Below are positions 50,922 to 59,851 of a stretch of 64,000 bases of DNA, piece by piece. The position numbers and the translations under genes were made by a program. Under the pieces are notes generated by a model, which did not search any database, was not told the DNA's origin, and was given only the letters and a program-made list of their open reading frames with translations. Position 1 is the stretch's first letter; the number at the start of each line of letters is the position of its first letter. Source of the stretch: Pseudomonas azotoformans (GTDB lineage Bacteria; Pseudomonadota; Gammaproteobacteria; Pseudomonadales; Pseudomonadaceae); NCBI RefSeq assembly GCF_001579805.1, contig NZ_CP014546.1:3472001-3536000 (forward strand). The letters are read 5' to 3'.

Positions 50922-51713
50922 TCAATGCGCAGGCGACGTTTCCTGCCCTGGCATGAAAAACCGTGCAAACAACTCGGACTGAGACTTGATGCTCAGCTTG
51001 TTGTAAAGGTTGCGACGATGAACTTTGATGGTCTCTGTGGACAGGTTCAGCTTGCCGGCGATCTCTTTGTTGGAAAAACCGCTCAACAGTAACCGCAGCA
51101 CATCTTTTTCGCGCGCAGTGATTTGTGCGCCAAGTTGCATGATTGCCTCAGACCATGGCGGCGGCTCGGCCTGGCTTTTTTCCGCATCATTCTCAAAGCA
51201 CATGCGTTGATGCATCAATGCCATCACCCACGGTTTGATCATGTCCAGCGTGGTGATCTGCTGCGGGCTGTAACGCACGTTGCTGCCAAATGAAATGCAC
51301 AGCGTTCGGTCGACGTCGAGCTGCACGTTGTACTGCACCTCGTCCACGCTGACGTACTGGGCGAAGTACTGGTGGTAATACTCGGTGGTCAGGAAATGCT
51401 CCGGCGCGATGTCGGACAGATGGAAAAAACCACTCTGCGGGTTTTCCCGGTTGGCGATGTAAAAGGGGTCCAGCAGGTACAGCCCTTTTACATAGCGCTG
51501 GGTCAGGGCGTCCACTTCGTCCGCATCGGCGACTTCGGTCAGGCTGATGACCCGCACCTGTTGGTCGCTGAAGATCAGTACAACCCAATTGTCGATCTGG
51601 ACATATTCCTTTAACACGCGAACCAGCGAGCTCCAGAACGCCGGGCGGTTCAGCTGCATGATCAGCGTTCCGGCGGACCGATGCCAGGCCAGGTTGTGAA
51701 GGTCGAGCGACAT
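50922..51713 (-). CDS. LuxR-family transcriptional regulator
   Basis: 263 residues. The C-terminal HTH is clear: ITAREKDVLRLLLSGFSNKEIAGKLNLSTETIKVHRRNLYNKL. The N-terminal ~180 residues are a sensor-like region without the phospho-Asp of a receiver and without an obvious acyl-homoserine-lactone pocket signature, and no LuxI gene is nearby, so it is an orphan. It is divergent from a polyamine-type binding protein, its likely target. Confidence 0.9.
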   Translation of the reverse strand: MSLDLHNLAWHRSAGTLIMQLNRPAFWSSLVRVLKEYVQIDNWVVLIFSDQQVRVISLTEVADADEVDALTQRYVKGLYLLDPFYIANRENPQSGFFHLSDIAPEHFLTTEYYHQYFAQYVSVDEVQYNVQLDVDRTLCISFGSNVRYSPQQITTLDMIKPWVMALMHQRMCFENDAEKSQAEPPPWSEAIMQLGAQITAREKDVLRLLLSGFSNKEIAGKLNLSTETIKVHRRNLYNKLSIKSQSELFARFFMPGQETSPAH

Positions 51714-51851
51714 TTACTACCCCTTTAGGGTTAGGCATTCATGGGGCTGGGCTAAGTACTTCTGGGTATTTACTAATCGGACGTGCCGCGTATATTCACC
51801 CACCAGTGGATGCAGGCCATGATGGCCTGTCGTTTTGACAAGGATAGCGAG

Positions 51852-52955
51852 ATGAGTCAACCCTATTTGCGCGCCATTTTTATGGCTGCGCTGGTCTCTG
51901 TGTGTACCAGTGCGCCGGTCTCGGCGACCGAGCCACGGGTCAACCTGTATAACTGGTTCGGGCTGATCGCGCCGGAAACCCCCAAGGAATTTGAGCAGAA
52001 AACCGGTACCCGGATGCATCTGGATGCCTTCGACAGTGCCGAGATCATGCAGAGCAAGGTCATGGCCGGGCGCACCGGGTATGACGTTGTCGTCGCCACC
52101 TCGAATGTCTTGCCCAGCCTGATCCAGGCCGGTGTGCTGGCACCGCTGGACCGCTCCCAACTGAGTAATTTCTCGCACATCGATCCGGAAATGCTGACGC
52201 TGCTGTCCGCCAACGATCCGGGTAACCGCTATGCCGTGCCGTATTTGTGGGGCACCACCGGCATTGGTTACGATGTGGATAAGGTCAAGGCCGCCCTGGG
52301 TGACGATGCCCCGGTGGACAGTTGGGACCTGATCTTCAAGGAAGAGAACATCAGCAAGCTCAAGTCGTGTGGCGTGGCAATGCTCGACTCGCCGAGCGAA
52401 ATCATCTCGATTGCCTTGCATTACCTCGGCCTGCCAAGCAACAGCCAGAACCCTGAGGATTACCAGAAAGCCCAGGCGCTGCTGCTGAAGATCCGCCCTT
52501 ACGTCCTCTACTTCGACTCTTCCAGGACCGACGCCGACTTTGCCGACGGCAATATTTGTGTGGTGGTCGGCTGGGCGAGCGGGGCGCTGACGGCGCAGGC
52601 TATCAATGAGAAAAACAACACCGGCCGCAAGATTGCCTACAGCCTGCCGCGTGAGGGCGGGTTGGTGTGGTCGGAAAACTTTGTGCTGCTCAAGGATGCG
52701 CCGCATGCCAAGCAGGGTCTGGCGTTCATCAACTACATGCTCGACCCGCAAGTGATCGCCAAGAGTTCCAACCACACGCTGTACCCCAACGCCAACAAGG
52801 ACGCCACCGTGTTGGTCGAGCAGAAGTTGCGCGACAACCCCTGGATTTACCCGTCCAAAGAGACGATCGCCACCTTGGTTCCCCTGGAGCCGCTGCCCTT
52901 GAAATTGGAGCGAATCCGCACGCGGGTGTGGACCAAGGTGAAGAGCGGCACCTGA
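51852..52955 (+). CDS. Polyamine/putrescine-type substrate-binding protein (PotF/SpuD-like)
   Basis: 367 residues from ATG 51852, with AAGGATAG upstream. Signal peptide to SAPVSA, then VNLYNWFGLIAPETPKEFEQKTG, the standard opening of PotD/PotF proteins; YDVVVATSNVLPSLIQAGVL and NRYAVPYLWGTTGIGYD follow. Asp and Trp residues of the polyamine site seem kept (WSENFVLLKDAP). No ABC permease or ATPase is adjacent, so it may feed a distant transporter or act as a sensor. Likely regulated by the divergent LuxR protein. Confidence 0.88.
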   Translation: MSQPYLRAIFMAALVSVCTSAPVSATEPRVNLYNWFGLIAPETPKEFEQKTGTRMHLDAFDSAEIMQSKVMAGRTGYDVVVATSNVLPSLIQAGVLAPLDRSQLSNFSHIDPEMLTLLSANDPGNRYAVPYLWGTTGIGYDVDKVKAALGDDAPVDSWDLIFKEENISKLKSCGVAMLDSPSEIISIALHYLGLPSNSQNPEDYQKAQALLLKIRPYVLYFDSSRTDADFADGNICVVVGWASGALTAQAINEKNNTGRKIAYSLPREGGLVWSENFVLLKDAPHAKQGLAFINYMLDPQVIAKSSNHTLYPNANKDATVLVEQKLRDNPWIYPSKETIATLVPLEPLPLKLERIRTRVWTKVKSGT

Positions 52956-53014
52956 TCGGGTGAATGAATAGGCGGGTCGGGCTGCTGCAGACGTGCCAGT
53001 GAAGGAGAACAATC

Positions 53015-53266
53015 ATGGGCCAAGCCGAATATCAGCGCGACGTGAAGTCGGACGATGACAAGGCGTACAAGGACATCGAGGAACAGATCGGCCACTGTAC
53101 GCCCGAACAAGCCTGGGCCATGTATTACGTCTCGACGGGCATGGTGCGTGAGTACATTACGCGGGCGGTGATGGAGCATATTGGCCGGGGCAACCGGGCG
53201 CTGCTGCTGGAGTTCCCGGAGCTTGCCCGGACCGAGGAGCGATCACGCTTCCTGCTGCCGCTCTAA
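53015..53266 (+). CDS. Small protein of unknown function
   Basis: 83 residues, acidic-to-neutral, no signal peptide or membrane segment. It contains HCTPEQAWAMYYVSTGMVREYITRAVMEHIGRG and looks helical. GAAGGAG lies before ATG 53015. It follows the binding-protein gene by 59 bases and shares its direction, and a terminator closes the unit. Confidence 0.65.
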   Translation: MGQAEYQRDVKSDDDKAYKDIEEQIGHCTPEQAWAMYYVSTGMVREYITRAVMEHIGRGNRALLLEFPELARTEERSRFLLPL

Positions 53267-53270
53267 CCGA

Positions 53271-53298
53271 ATGCCGATCAGTGATGATCGGCATTTTT
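53271..53298 (+). terminator. Terminator after the 83-residue gene
   Basis: ATGCCGATCA-GTGA-TGATCGGCAT followed by TTTTT. The left arm contains the stop codon of the convergent MocR gene (53278-53280). Confidence 0.9.
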
Positions 53299-54784
53299 AT
53301 GTGCGCGCCGGTTCGCCGCTTTGGCCAAGCGCAACGTAGCCTCGCGGATCTCTTCCTGATTCAGCGAGGCGAAGCCCAGGCGCAGCGCATTTTCTGCCTG
53401 GTCCATCGGCGAGAACTGCCGGCCACTGCGTACGACCAGCCCGTGATCAAGGGCTGCGTTCACCGTCTGGTCGACGTCGATTGCATCGTCGAAACGCACC
53501 CACAGCGCCAGGGCCGCCTTCGGGCTCGCGCACCTGGATCCGCTCACCGAACGCCGCATGCAGGCAGCCTTGCAAGGTTTCACGGCGGGCGCGGTATTCC
53601 TTCGACACGCGGCGCAGGTGCTTCCTGAGTTCGCCGTCGTTGATCAGGTTGGCAAGCATCTTCTGCGCGACCGCGTCGGCATCGCCCAGCATCAGTGCGG
53701 CGTTGCTATGCAGGGCTTCGACCACCTGCGCAGGAGCCACCACATAACTGCAGCGGAACGTCGAGCCGAGAGCCTTGGATAATGAGCCAACATAAATCAC
53801 ATGCCGCTGCGCACGATCACTGGCCAGGGGCAGGTAGGGGCGCCCGCTGAAGTGAAATTCGTGGTCGTAATCTTCTTCGATGATGCAGAAATCATGCAGC
53901 GCCGCCAATGCCAGCAACTGCTGCCGCCGCGCCGCGTGCAGGCTCACGGTGGTGGGGAACTGGTGGTGTGGCGTGAGATAGATCATCCGCACCTTGTGTT
54001 CGCGGCACAGGCGATCGATCTGGTCCGTGCGACAGCCTTCGTCGTCGATGTCCACCGTAACCAGTTGCGCCCCCAACCTGCGGAAAATCTCCCACGCCGG
54101 CGGGTAGCTCAGGCGCTCCACCAGCACCACGTCGCCGGGTTTGAGCAACAGGCTGGCGGTCAGGTACAGCGACATCTGGGTGCCTTGGGTCAGGCAGATG
54201 TTTTCGGCGCCGACCGTCAACCCACGGTTGTTACGCAGCATCTCGGCCAGCGCGCAGCGCAGATGATAGCCGGTGCCCTCGCTGCCGTAGCGCAGGGTGT
54301 TGGACGCAAAGCTGCTGCGCAGGGCATTGCGGTAGTAGCGGTGCAGCACGGCTTGGGGCAGCAGGCGGTGGTCGCTGGTGCCGTTGTCGAAAAACAGCGC
54401 GTCATGCCGATGGTTCAGCGCCGTCACCTGCGCATTCTGGGCGAAATAGGGCGCGGCTGTCTGCGCCAGGATGGGCGGCGCGAAGGGCGACTGCGCGCGG
54501 CTCGGCAGTTGCTTGGCCGTCAACTGCGCATTGACGAAGGTCCCGCGTCGCGGCTCGCTGACCAGCCAGCCTTTGGTCATGGCCTCTTCGTAGGCCAGGA
54601 TCACCGTCTTGCGGTTAACGTCGAGCAACTGCGCCATCTCCCGCGTGCCCGGCAACAGTGTGCCTGGCAGCAATCGCCCTTCAACGATCGCGGTCACCAG
54701 GCCTTCGGCAATCTTGCGATAGGACGCCTGGCTTGCACTGTCGTTGAGCTTGAGCAGCGGTCGCCATTTTCGCATCTGGACCAT
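53278..54784 (-). CDS. MocR-type regulator, interrupted by one +1 frameshift
   Basis: 501 residues after correction. N-terminal GntR winged helix (~15-85) with PGTREMAQLLDVNRKTVILAYEEAMTKGWL, then an aminotransferase-like domain with NICLTQGTQMSLYLTASLL, YLTPHHQFPTTVSL and the PLP Lys in VGSLSKALGSTFRCSY. The last 90 residues are in the other frame; deleting one base from GGG 53511-53513 restores them. It is divergent from the 553-residue Fe-S/FNR/M24 gene with a 77-base gap, so that gene is its most likely target. Confidence 0.89.
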
Positions 54785-54861
54785 CTGAAGTATCCAAAAC
54801 TGGAGGTTTTAATGGGCCTAGTCTAGCGCAACAATCACGGCTCACTCACCCCGAGGTTGTT

Positions 54862-56523
54862 ATGAATACACGTCATGTCATCGAACTCTCCCCCTCGGGG
54901 AAAACCTTTGAGGCTGGTGACGAGTTGTTGCTCGACGCGATGCTCGCCCATGGCTTGTCCGTGCCGTTTTCCTGCCGACGCGGTGCCTGTGGCTCCTGCA
55001 AGGTGGTGGTCGCGGAAGGGGCGTACCGGGCCAAACAGCTGGCGCCGGACGCACCCGCGCCGTGCTATCCGTTGGCCGCCAATGAAATGCTGTTGTGCCA
55101 GAGCCACGCCTGCGGCGACATGCGCCTGGAAATCCCCGGCTGGTCGTTGGACACACCCGCGCTGGTGGTCGAGGCGCAGGTCGTGAGCAAACGCGCACTG
55201 AGCCCCGACATCATTGAGCTGGTGCTGATGCCGGACAGGCCGCTGGCAGTGCGGGCGGGCCGGTACCTCAAGTTCCGCCTGGTCGACGGTGACTCGCGGT
55301 GTTTCTCGATCGCCAACCTGCCGGCCGACGACGATGGGCGGCTGGTTTTTCAGATTCGCCAGGTGAGTGGCGGGCTGTTTTCCGAAACGTTGCTGGCCGA
55401 TCTGGAGGCTGGCGATCTGTTGCAACTGGAAGGACCGTTTGGTGCCTGTACCTGGCAGGACAATGACAATGCGCCCGTCGTCCTGTTCGCCACGGGCACC
55501 GGCTATGCGGGTATCAAGCCCATCCTGCTGACCGCCCTGACGCGTGATGTTGACGTGACCTTGTACTGGGGCGGCGGGCAACCGGCAGATTTCTATGACC
55601 GCATGTTCCTGGACCAGTCGGTCATCGATCACCCACGCTTTCACTGGCACCCTGTGTTGGTTTCCCAGGGGCGAGTGCAGGAAGTTGCCTTGAGCCATGG
55701 GCATGACTGGGAAGCCGCCCAGGTGTATGCCTGCGGTAATGGCGCCATGATCAGTCAGGTGCGCACGGCGTGTCTGGACGCCGGCTTGCCCGGTCATCGA
55801 TTCGTCGCGGAAGCCTTTGTGCCCAGTGGCCGGTCGAGTGCCGGCACGGCGCCCAAGGCGTTGCACCCGGTCTGGGAGAAAGTCGGCCCACGTTATTCTC
55901 TGGACGGCATGTTGGCCGCGCGCGATCAGTCCATCCGTGCCCTGGCGGCAATTGCCAGCCGACTACAAGTGGGCATGACCACCGGCGAAGCCCTCGACAT
56001 GGCCGCCGACCAACTGCAAGCCATGGGCGCTTCCCACACCTGGCACCCGACCTACATCCGTTTTGGCGACGACACGGTCCGCCCGCCCCGCGAAGGCATT
56101 GACCGCCAGCGCAGGCTGCGCGCCTGCGACATTGTCGTGGTCGATCTGGGCCCCGTGTGGGACGGTTACGAGGGCGACTATGGTGACACTTTTGTGTTCG
56201 GTGACGCGCCGCTGCACCTGGCGTGCAGGACCGCACTGCATGAGGTGTTCGACGAAACCCGCGACGCCTGGCTACAGGGCCTCACTGGCCGCGAACTCTA
56301 TGACTTCGCCGAGCAGAGCGCCGTGGCAAAAGGCTGGAGGCTGGCGCGTAACCTCGCAGGGCACCGCCTTGCGGATTTCCCCCACGCGTTGTTCGAGAAT
56401 AAGGTGCTGGCGGACCTGGAAATCCCACCGAGTGAAATGGCTTGGGTCCTGGAAATCCAGCTGTGCCATCCGATCGAACCAATCGGTGGATTCTTCGAGG
56501 ATATCCTGATGCTTGATGCTTGA
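54862..56523 (+). CDS. Three-domain fusion: [2Fe-2S] ferredoxin + FNR-type reductase + M24 metallopeptidase
   Basis: 553 residues, cytoplasmic. Residues 1-90: plant-type ferredoxin with cluster ligands Cys38, Cys43, Cys46 and Cys79. Residues ~95-325: reductase with FAD motif RCFSIAN (146-152), NAD(P) motif FATGTGYAGIKP (209-220) and CGNGAM (291-296), resembling BenC/AscD-type electron-transfer proteins. Residues ~345-553: M24 'pita-bread' fold with the five metal ligands Asp428, Asp439, His501, Glu531 and Glu546, and His508 in addition. The aminopeptidase P N-terminal domain is replaced by the redox part. The frame is unbroken and no ribosome site precedes the M24 part. GAGG at 54852 precedes the ATG at a spacing of 6. 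Substrate and role are unknown. Confidence 0.85.
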   Translation: MNTRHVIELSPSGKTFEAGDELLLDAMLAHGLSVPFSCRRGACGSCKVVVAEGAYRAKQLAPDAPAPCYPLAANEMLLCQSHACGDMRLEIPGWSLDTPALVVEAQVVSKRALSPDIIELVLMPDRPLAVRAGRYLKFRLVDGDSRCFSIANLPADDDGRLVFQIRQVSGGLFSETLLADLEAGDLLQLEGPFGACTWQDNDNAPVVLFATGTGYAGIKPILLTALTRDVDVTLYWGGGQPADFYDRMFLDQSVIDHPRFHWHPVLVSQGRVQEVALSHGHDWEAAQVYACGNGAMISQVRTACLDAGLPGHRFVAEAFVPSGRSSAGTAPKALHPVWEKVGPRYSLDGMLAARDQSIRALAAIASRLQVGMTTGEALDMAADQLQAMGASHTWHPTYIRFGDDTVRPPREGIDRQRRLRACDIVVVDLGPVWDGYEGDYGDTFVFGDAPLHLACRTALHEVFDETRDAWLQGLTGRELYDFAEQSAVAKGWRLARNLAGHRLADFPHALFENKVLADLEIPPSEMAWVLEIQLCHPIEPIGGFFEDILMLDA

Positions 56524-56572
56524 TGCCTGAAGGCATGAGCGGATGATTGCGGCAGACTGCAAATCCCGCAAC

Positions 56573-57577
56573 TTACAGCCAATCCGGTGGATAAGGGTGG
56601 CGTCGATAGAAACCGCGCAAGGCCTGCACATCGCGTTCGAAGCCTTGCTGTACCCAGGCCTGGTAGGCCGCTTGCACGGTTTTTTCGCCGGAGGGCCAGG
56701 ACAGGCAGTCGATAATTGCCGAGGCGGCCTGCATGCCCGAGATCAAAGCCTTGATCACACCATGGGAGGCGCAGGGGTCCAGTGTAGCGGCTGCATCGCC
56801 CACCAGAAAATACCCGGGGCCTGCTGTCGTGCGGCAGTGTCGCCATGACACATCCGCGCCACGCGCCCTGGCGATCACCGGGTACTGCTCAAGCCCTTCG
56901 GGCGCCTGGCGGCACGCACCCGCCTCAGTAAACGCCAAGTGGGTCCAGTGCAAGCAGTGCTCGCTCAGCCGTGCAATCCAGTGCCAGCCGTGGGGGTGGG
57001 CAAACAGCCCGAGTTTTTCGTCGGGAAGACGGCTCTCCTTGCAGTAGCCATATCGTGCGATCAAGCGTGGTGAAAAATGCCGCCAGGGTATCTGCAGTTG
57101 GCGTTGCAGCCAGCCGTGATGGCCTGTGGCGTCAACGACATAGCGGGCGACCCATTGCCTTGAGCCTGACTGGACGCCCTGAACGCGACCGCGTTGGTGC
57201 ATGACGTGGCTGACACGCGTGGGGTGTGTGATGTGCACGCTCAGGATGCGCGCCTGCTCTAGCAGTTGTTGGTCGAGCAGCGCGCGTGGCATCTGGAAAC
57301 CCAGCCACGCTCCTCCATGTCCCGCGCCGAACGCATTGAAGCGCGGCGGTCCCTCCCAGTGCACCCAATGGCCTGGGTGCCGCCGGCAATCCAGGGCGAC
57401 AATGCCCAGTTGCCGTAGTAGTGGTTCGACACCAGGATGGAGTGTTTCCCCTGGCTTGTCCCTGGGGAACGCAGCCTTCTCAAGCAGTGCCACCCGCAGC
57501 CCTTTTTGCGCACAGGTGATTGCTGTCGCACACCCTGCCGGGCCAGCGCCTACGACAACGACGTCAAAGCGATTCAT
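56573..57577 (-). CDS. FAD-dependent oxidoreductase of the LodB / halogenase type
   Basis: 334 residues from ATG 57577 (MNRFDVVVVGAGPAGCATA), overlapping the end of the upstream gene by 14 bases. FAD motif DVVVVGAGPAGCAT, then KPGETLHPGVEPLLRQLG, and GDAAATLDPCASHGVIKALISG, the GD motif of the class. It lacks the WxWxIP motif of true tryptophan halogenases. LodB proteins of this type are needed to build the cysteine tryptophylquinone cofactor of LodA-like oxidases, and they lie directly downstream of them, as here. A dehalogenase or other monooxygenase role is possible. Confidence 0.7.
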   Translation of the reverse strand: MNRFDVVVVGAGPAGCATAITCAQKGLRVALLEKAAFPRDKPGETLHPGVEPLLRQLGIVALDCRRHPGHWVHWEGPPRFNAFGAGHGGAWLGFQMPRALLDQQLLEQARILSVHITHPTRVSHVMHQRGRVQGVQSGSRQWVARYVVDATGHHGWLQRQLQIPWRHFSPRLIARYGYCKESRLPDEKLGLFAHPHGWHWIARLSEHCLHWTHLAFTEAGACRQAPEGLEQYPVIARARGADVSWRHCRTTAGPGYFLVGDAAATLDPCASHGVIKALISGMQAASAIIDCLSWPSGEKTVQAAYQAWVQQGFERDVQALRGFYRRHPYPPDWL

Positions 57578-59733
57578 CGTGACGCTGCCATGGCGCTCCA
57601 TTCAGGCGGATAAGCACCGCGTCCGGGCTCATGTACAGTTCCACCTGTTGTTCTATTTCCACATGACGAAGCTTGAAATTGTCCGCGGGCGTGCTGATCG
57701 TACCGTGCTTGAACAATCTGTAGAACTGCACATCGCCCTCCAGCCGAAAGTCGGCTTCTTGTTGCGCCGCCTCGAAGCCTTCATCCGGCAGCTGCACCAG
57801 AAAAAACGACAGCAAAGGCCATTGTTTTCGCTGCTCTTTGTCTGATCCGGCGCCGACGGCCTGGTACGCGCGCCGCATCCCCAACACACGTTGATGGTAC
57901 TGCTCGGTGCTGGTGTGTCCGGTGATTGCCAGCGACAACTGACCGGGCCAGCGCGGCTTGCGTGTAATCGCTGTACTCATAGGCGTCGTACTGGATCACG
58001 GTGCGACCGTCGACCTCAACCGACGTAGGCCCGCGACGGCCATCCCAGCCCGGACTGCCCGGCGATCCGATTTCGTTGTCCGTCAGCGGGATGGTCGTGG
58101 CTGACACACTGCGCGGTTCGAATGTGCGGGTCGAGTCCGGCGCTACGCCAGGCCAGTAGGAACCCAGCGCAGCACAGATACGTGCATCCTCGGTAAACGG
58201 GCTGGCCAATTGATATCCGCACAACACATTGGCGAAGGGCGCATCCACCAGGCCTCGACCAATTTCCCAGCCTGGACCGAATACGCCGCTGGCGAAATCC
58301 GGCAGCCAGGATTGTCGCTGGGCACGCGCCACCTGTGGGCTTGTGCGGGGTGTCGTGAAGGAATGGGGATGGGAGACGATTGCTGTGACGCCCCGGTCCT
58401 CCTGATCGAAGTAATGACCCTCAAGGGACTGATTGATATAGAAGCGCACGTCGGAAAGCGGATTGACCCGTGTGTGCCACACCTCCGGGCAGGGCGGCGT
58501 CGGACAGGGGAATACTTCGGGGTCACTGGACCACTCCTTGAGTTCCAGTTGTCCGCACAGCGGGAAAAAATCCGGCGCACCGATGATGGAATAAGCGGCG
58601 ATGCTGTCCAGCATCAACTGCGGGCAATACGCGCGCACCCAGCCATCCGCCATGGCGTCCTGATAGTGCAGGGCACGATAGCCGCCAGCCTTGACCATCG
58701 CGTCGACATTTTCCAGATCATTGAGGTCTTCGATCGAGCCGTCATCGCGTACACGGTGACGCCCGTGGATCAGGCCACCCGAGTTCGGCGGCATCATGAA
58801 CGACAGCGGTTGCCCTTTGTAGTAAGCCGGTTCGACGAGGGTCTGCTTGGCATCAGGCATCAGCAACCCCGGCGCGAATGCTTCGGTATCCGCCCAATGG
58901 CTCAGACCTTGGGTAATCACGAAAGGCGCATTCAGAATGTCAGGCTCTTGCCAGCCGGTGCCGCGAAAGCGCCTGTGGATCTGTCCGATCTTTTCATTGA
59001 TCTGGTGGTTTTCCAGCAGCACCCTCAAGTCCAGTTCCGCGAGGCATTCATCGCCATCAAACAGCTTGTGCAACGGCACCCAGAACTCCAAGTCCTGGTC
59101 GATGGGCTGGGCGTTCATCGGACCGAATCGCTCGGGCTGGCCAACGTGTTTTGCGGTAATAAAAGCGCCATAGCGCGCCGGGATAACGCGCATTTGATTG
59201 GGCTGGCCCTCAACGAAGGGCAAGAACCCCCGTCGTTGCGGATCGTAAAGCGCAGCCGCTGTTCCAACCCTGGCGACGCCTGCGCGTGAAAAGCACAAGT
59301 CAGCGTGGCGACGGTGCACGGTTTCAGGTTGTGGCCTGTATTCGTAGGCGAACACGGCGATTGCCAGTATCTGATCACCGAACGCCTCCAGGGTCGGTGG
59401 AACGGCGCCGTAAACGTAATTGAGCACCTGTTCGATTTCCGCAGCAGTCGGGAAAACGGTCAGTGTTTCGCCCCTGGCTCCGGTGCTTACATTGGGCGAC
59501 GCGAGTGCATGAAACAGCAGGCTGTCAGCCGGTCGCCCAGGCGCTATGCCGTGCATTGCGCTGACGGAGAAATCCTCGAAACCCGACAGCGTGCGATTGA
59601 TCTGCAAAGGTTTGGCGAGTTCTTCACGTAACGTGGCTGACGTGATGTCCAGGCCGTGTTGCAGCAACAGGTCGCGCCACCCGAAGGGCGCCAGACGGGC
59701 ACATGCACGTTCGACAGCGTTGAGTAACGACAT
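57564..59733 (-). CDS. Possible LodA/GoxA-like quinoprotein oxidase, interrupted by one +1 frameshift
   Basis: 722 residues after removing one base from the GGG at 57945-57947 (residue 596). Start at ATG 59733, with GGAGG well placed; ATG 59739 is too close to it. No signal peptide is seen. Features suggesting a LodA-like (cysteine tryptophylquinone) protein: length close to LodA (726), the FGPGWEIG segment near residue 485, the C...YWPGVAPDSTR region near residues 520-532, FSRAGVARVG near 148, and a LodB-like gene directly downstream. In LodA the Cys and Trp are about 65 residues apart; here the nearest pair (Cys520, Trp527) is much closer, so the match is not secure. Confidence 0.45.
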
Positions 59734-59820
59734 ACGCATTCCTCCGACAGAGTCAGAGGGTAGGGTACGCAAGGATATTCAGCGTGGTAACTGACCGAAC
59801 GGATAGGTACGCGTCAGAAA

Positions 59821-59843
59821 GGACCCGCCAGGTTGGCGGGTCC
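59821..59843 (-). terminator. Terminator of the M20 peptidase gene
   Basis: On the minus strand GGACCCGCCA-ACC-TGGCGGGTCC is followed by TTTCT. It lies 9 bases past the stop codon. Confidence 0.8.
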
Positions 59844-59851
59844 GGCGAGGG

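Noticed and set aside
55813..55900. The Fe-S/FNR/M24 fusion as an artefact of a missing stop between two genes
   Set aside because: Both parts share one open frame, the GGCC in this segment carries no extra C, and no ribosome site or good start precedes the M24 part. It still deserves a read-level check given the other errors.
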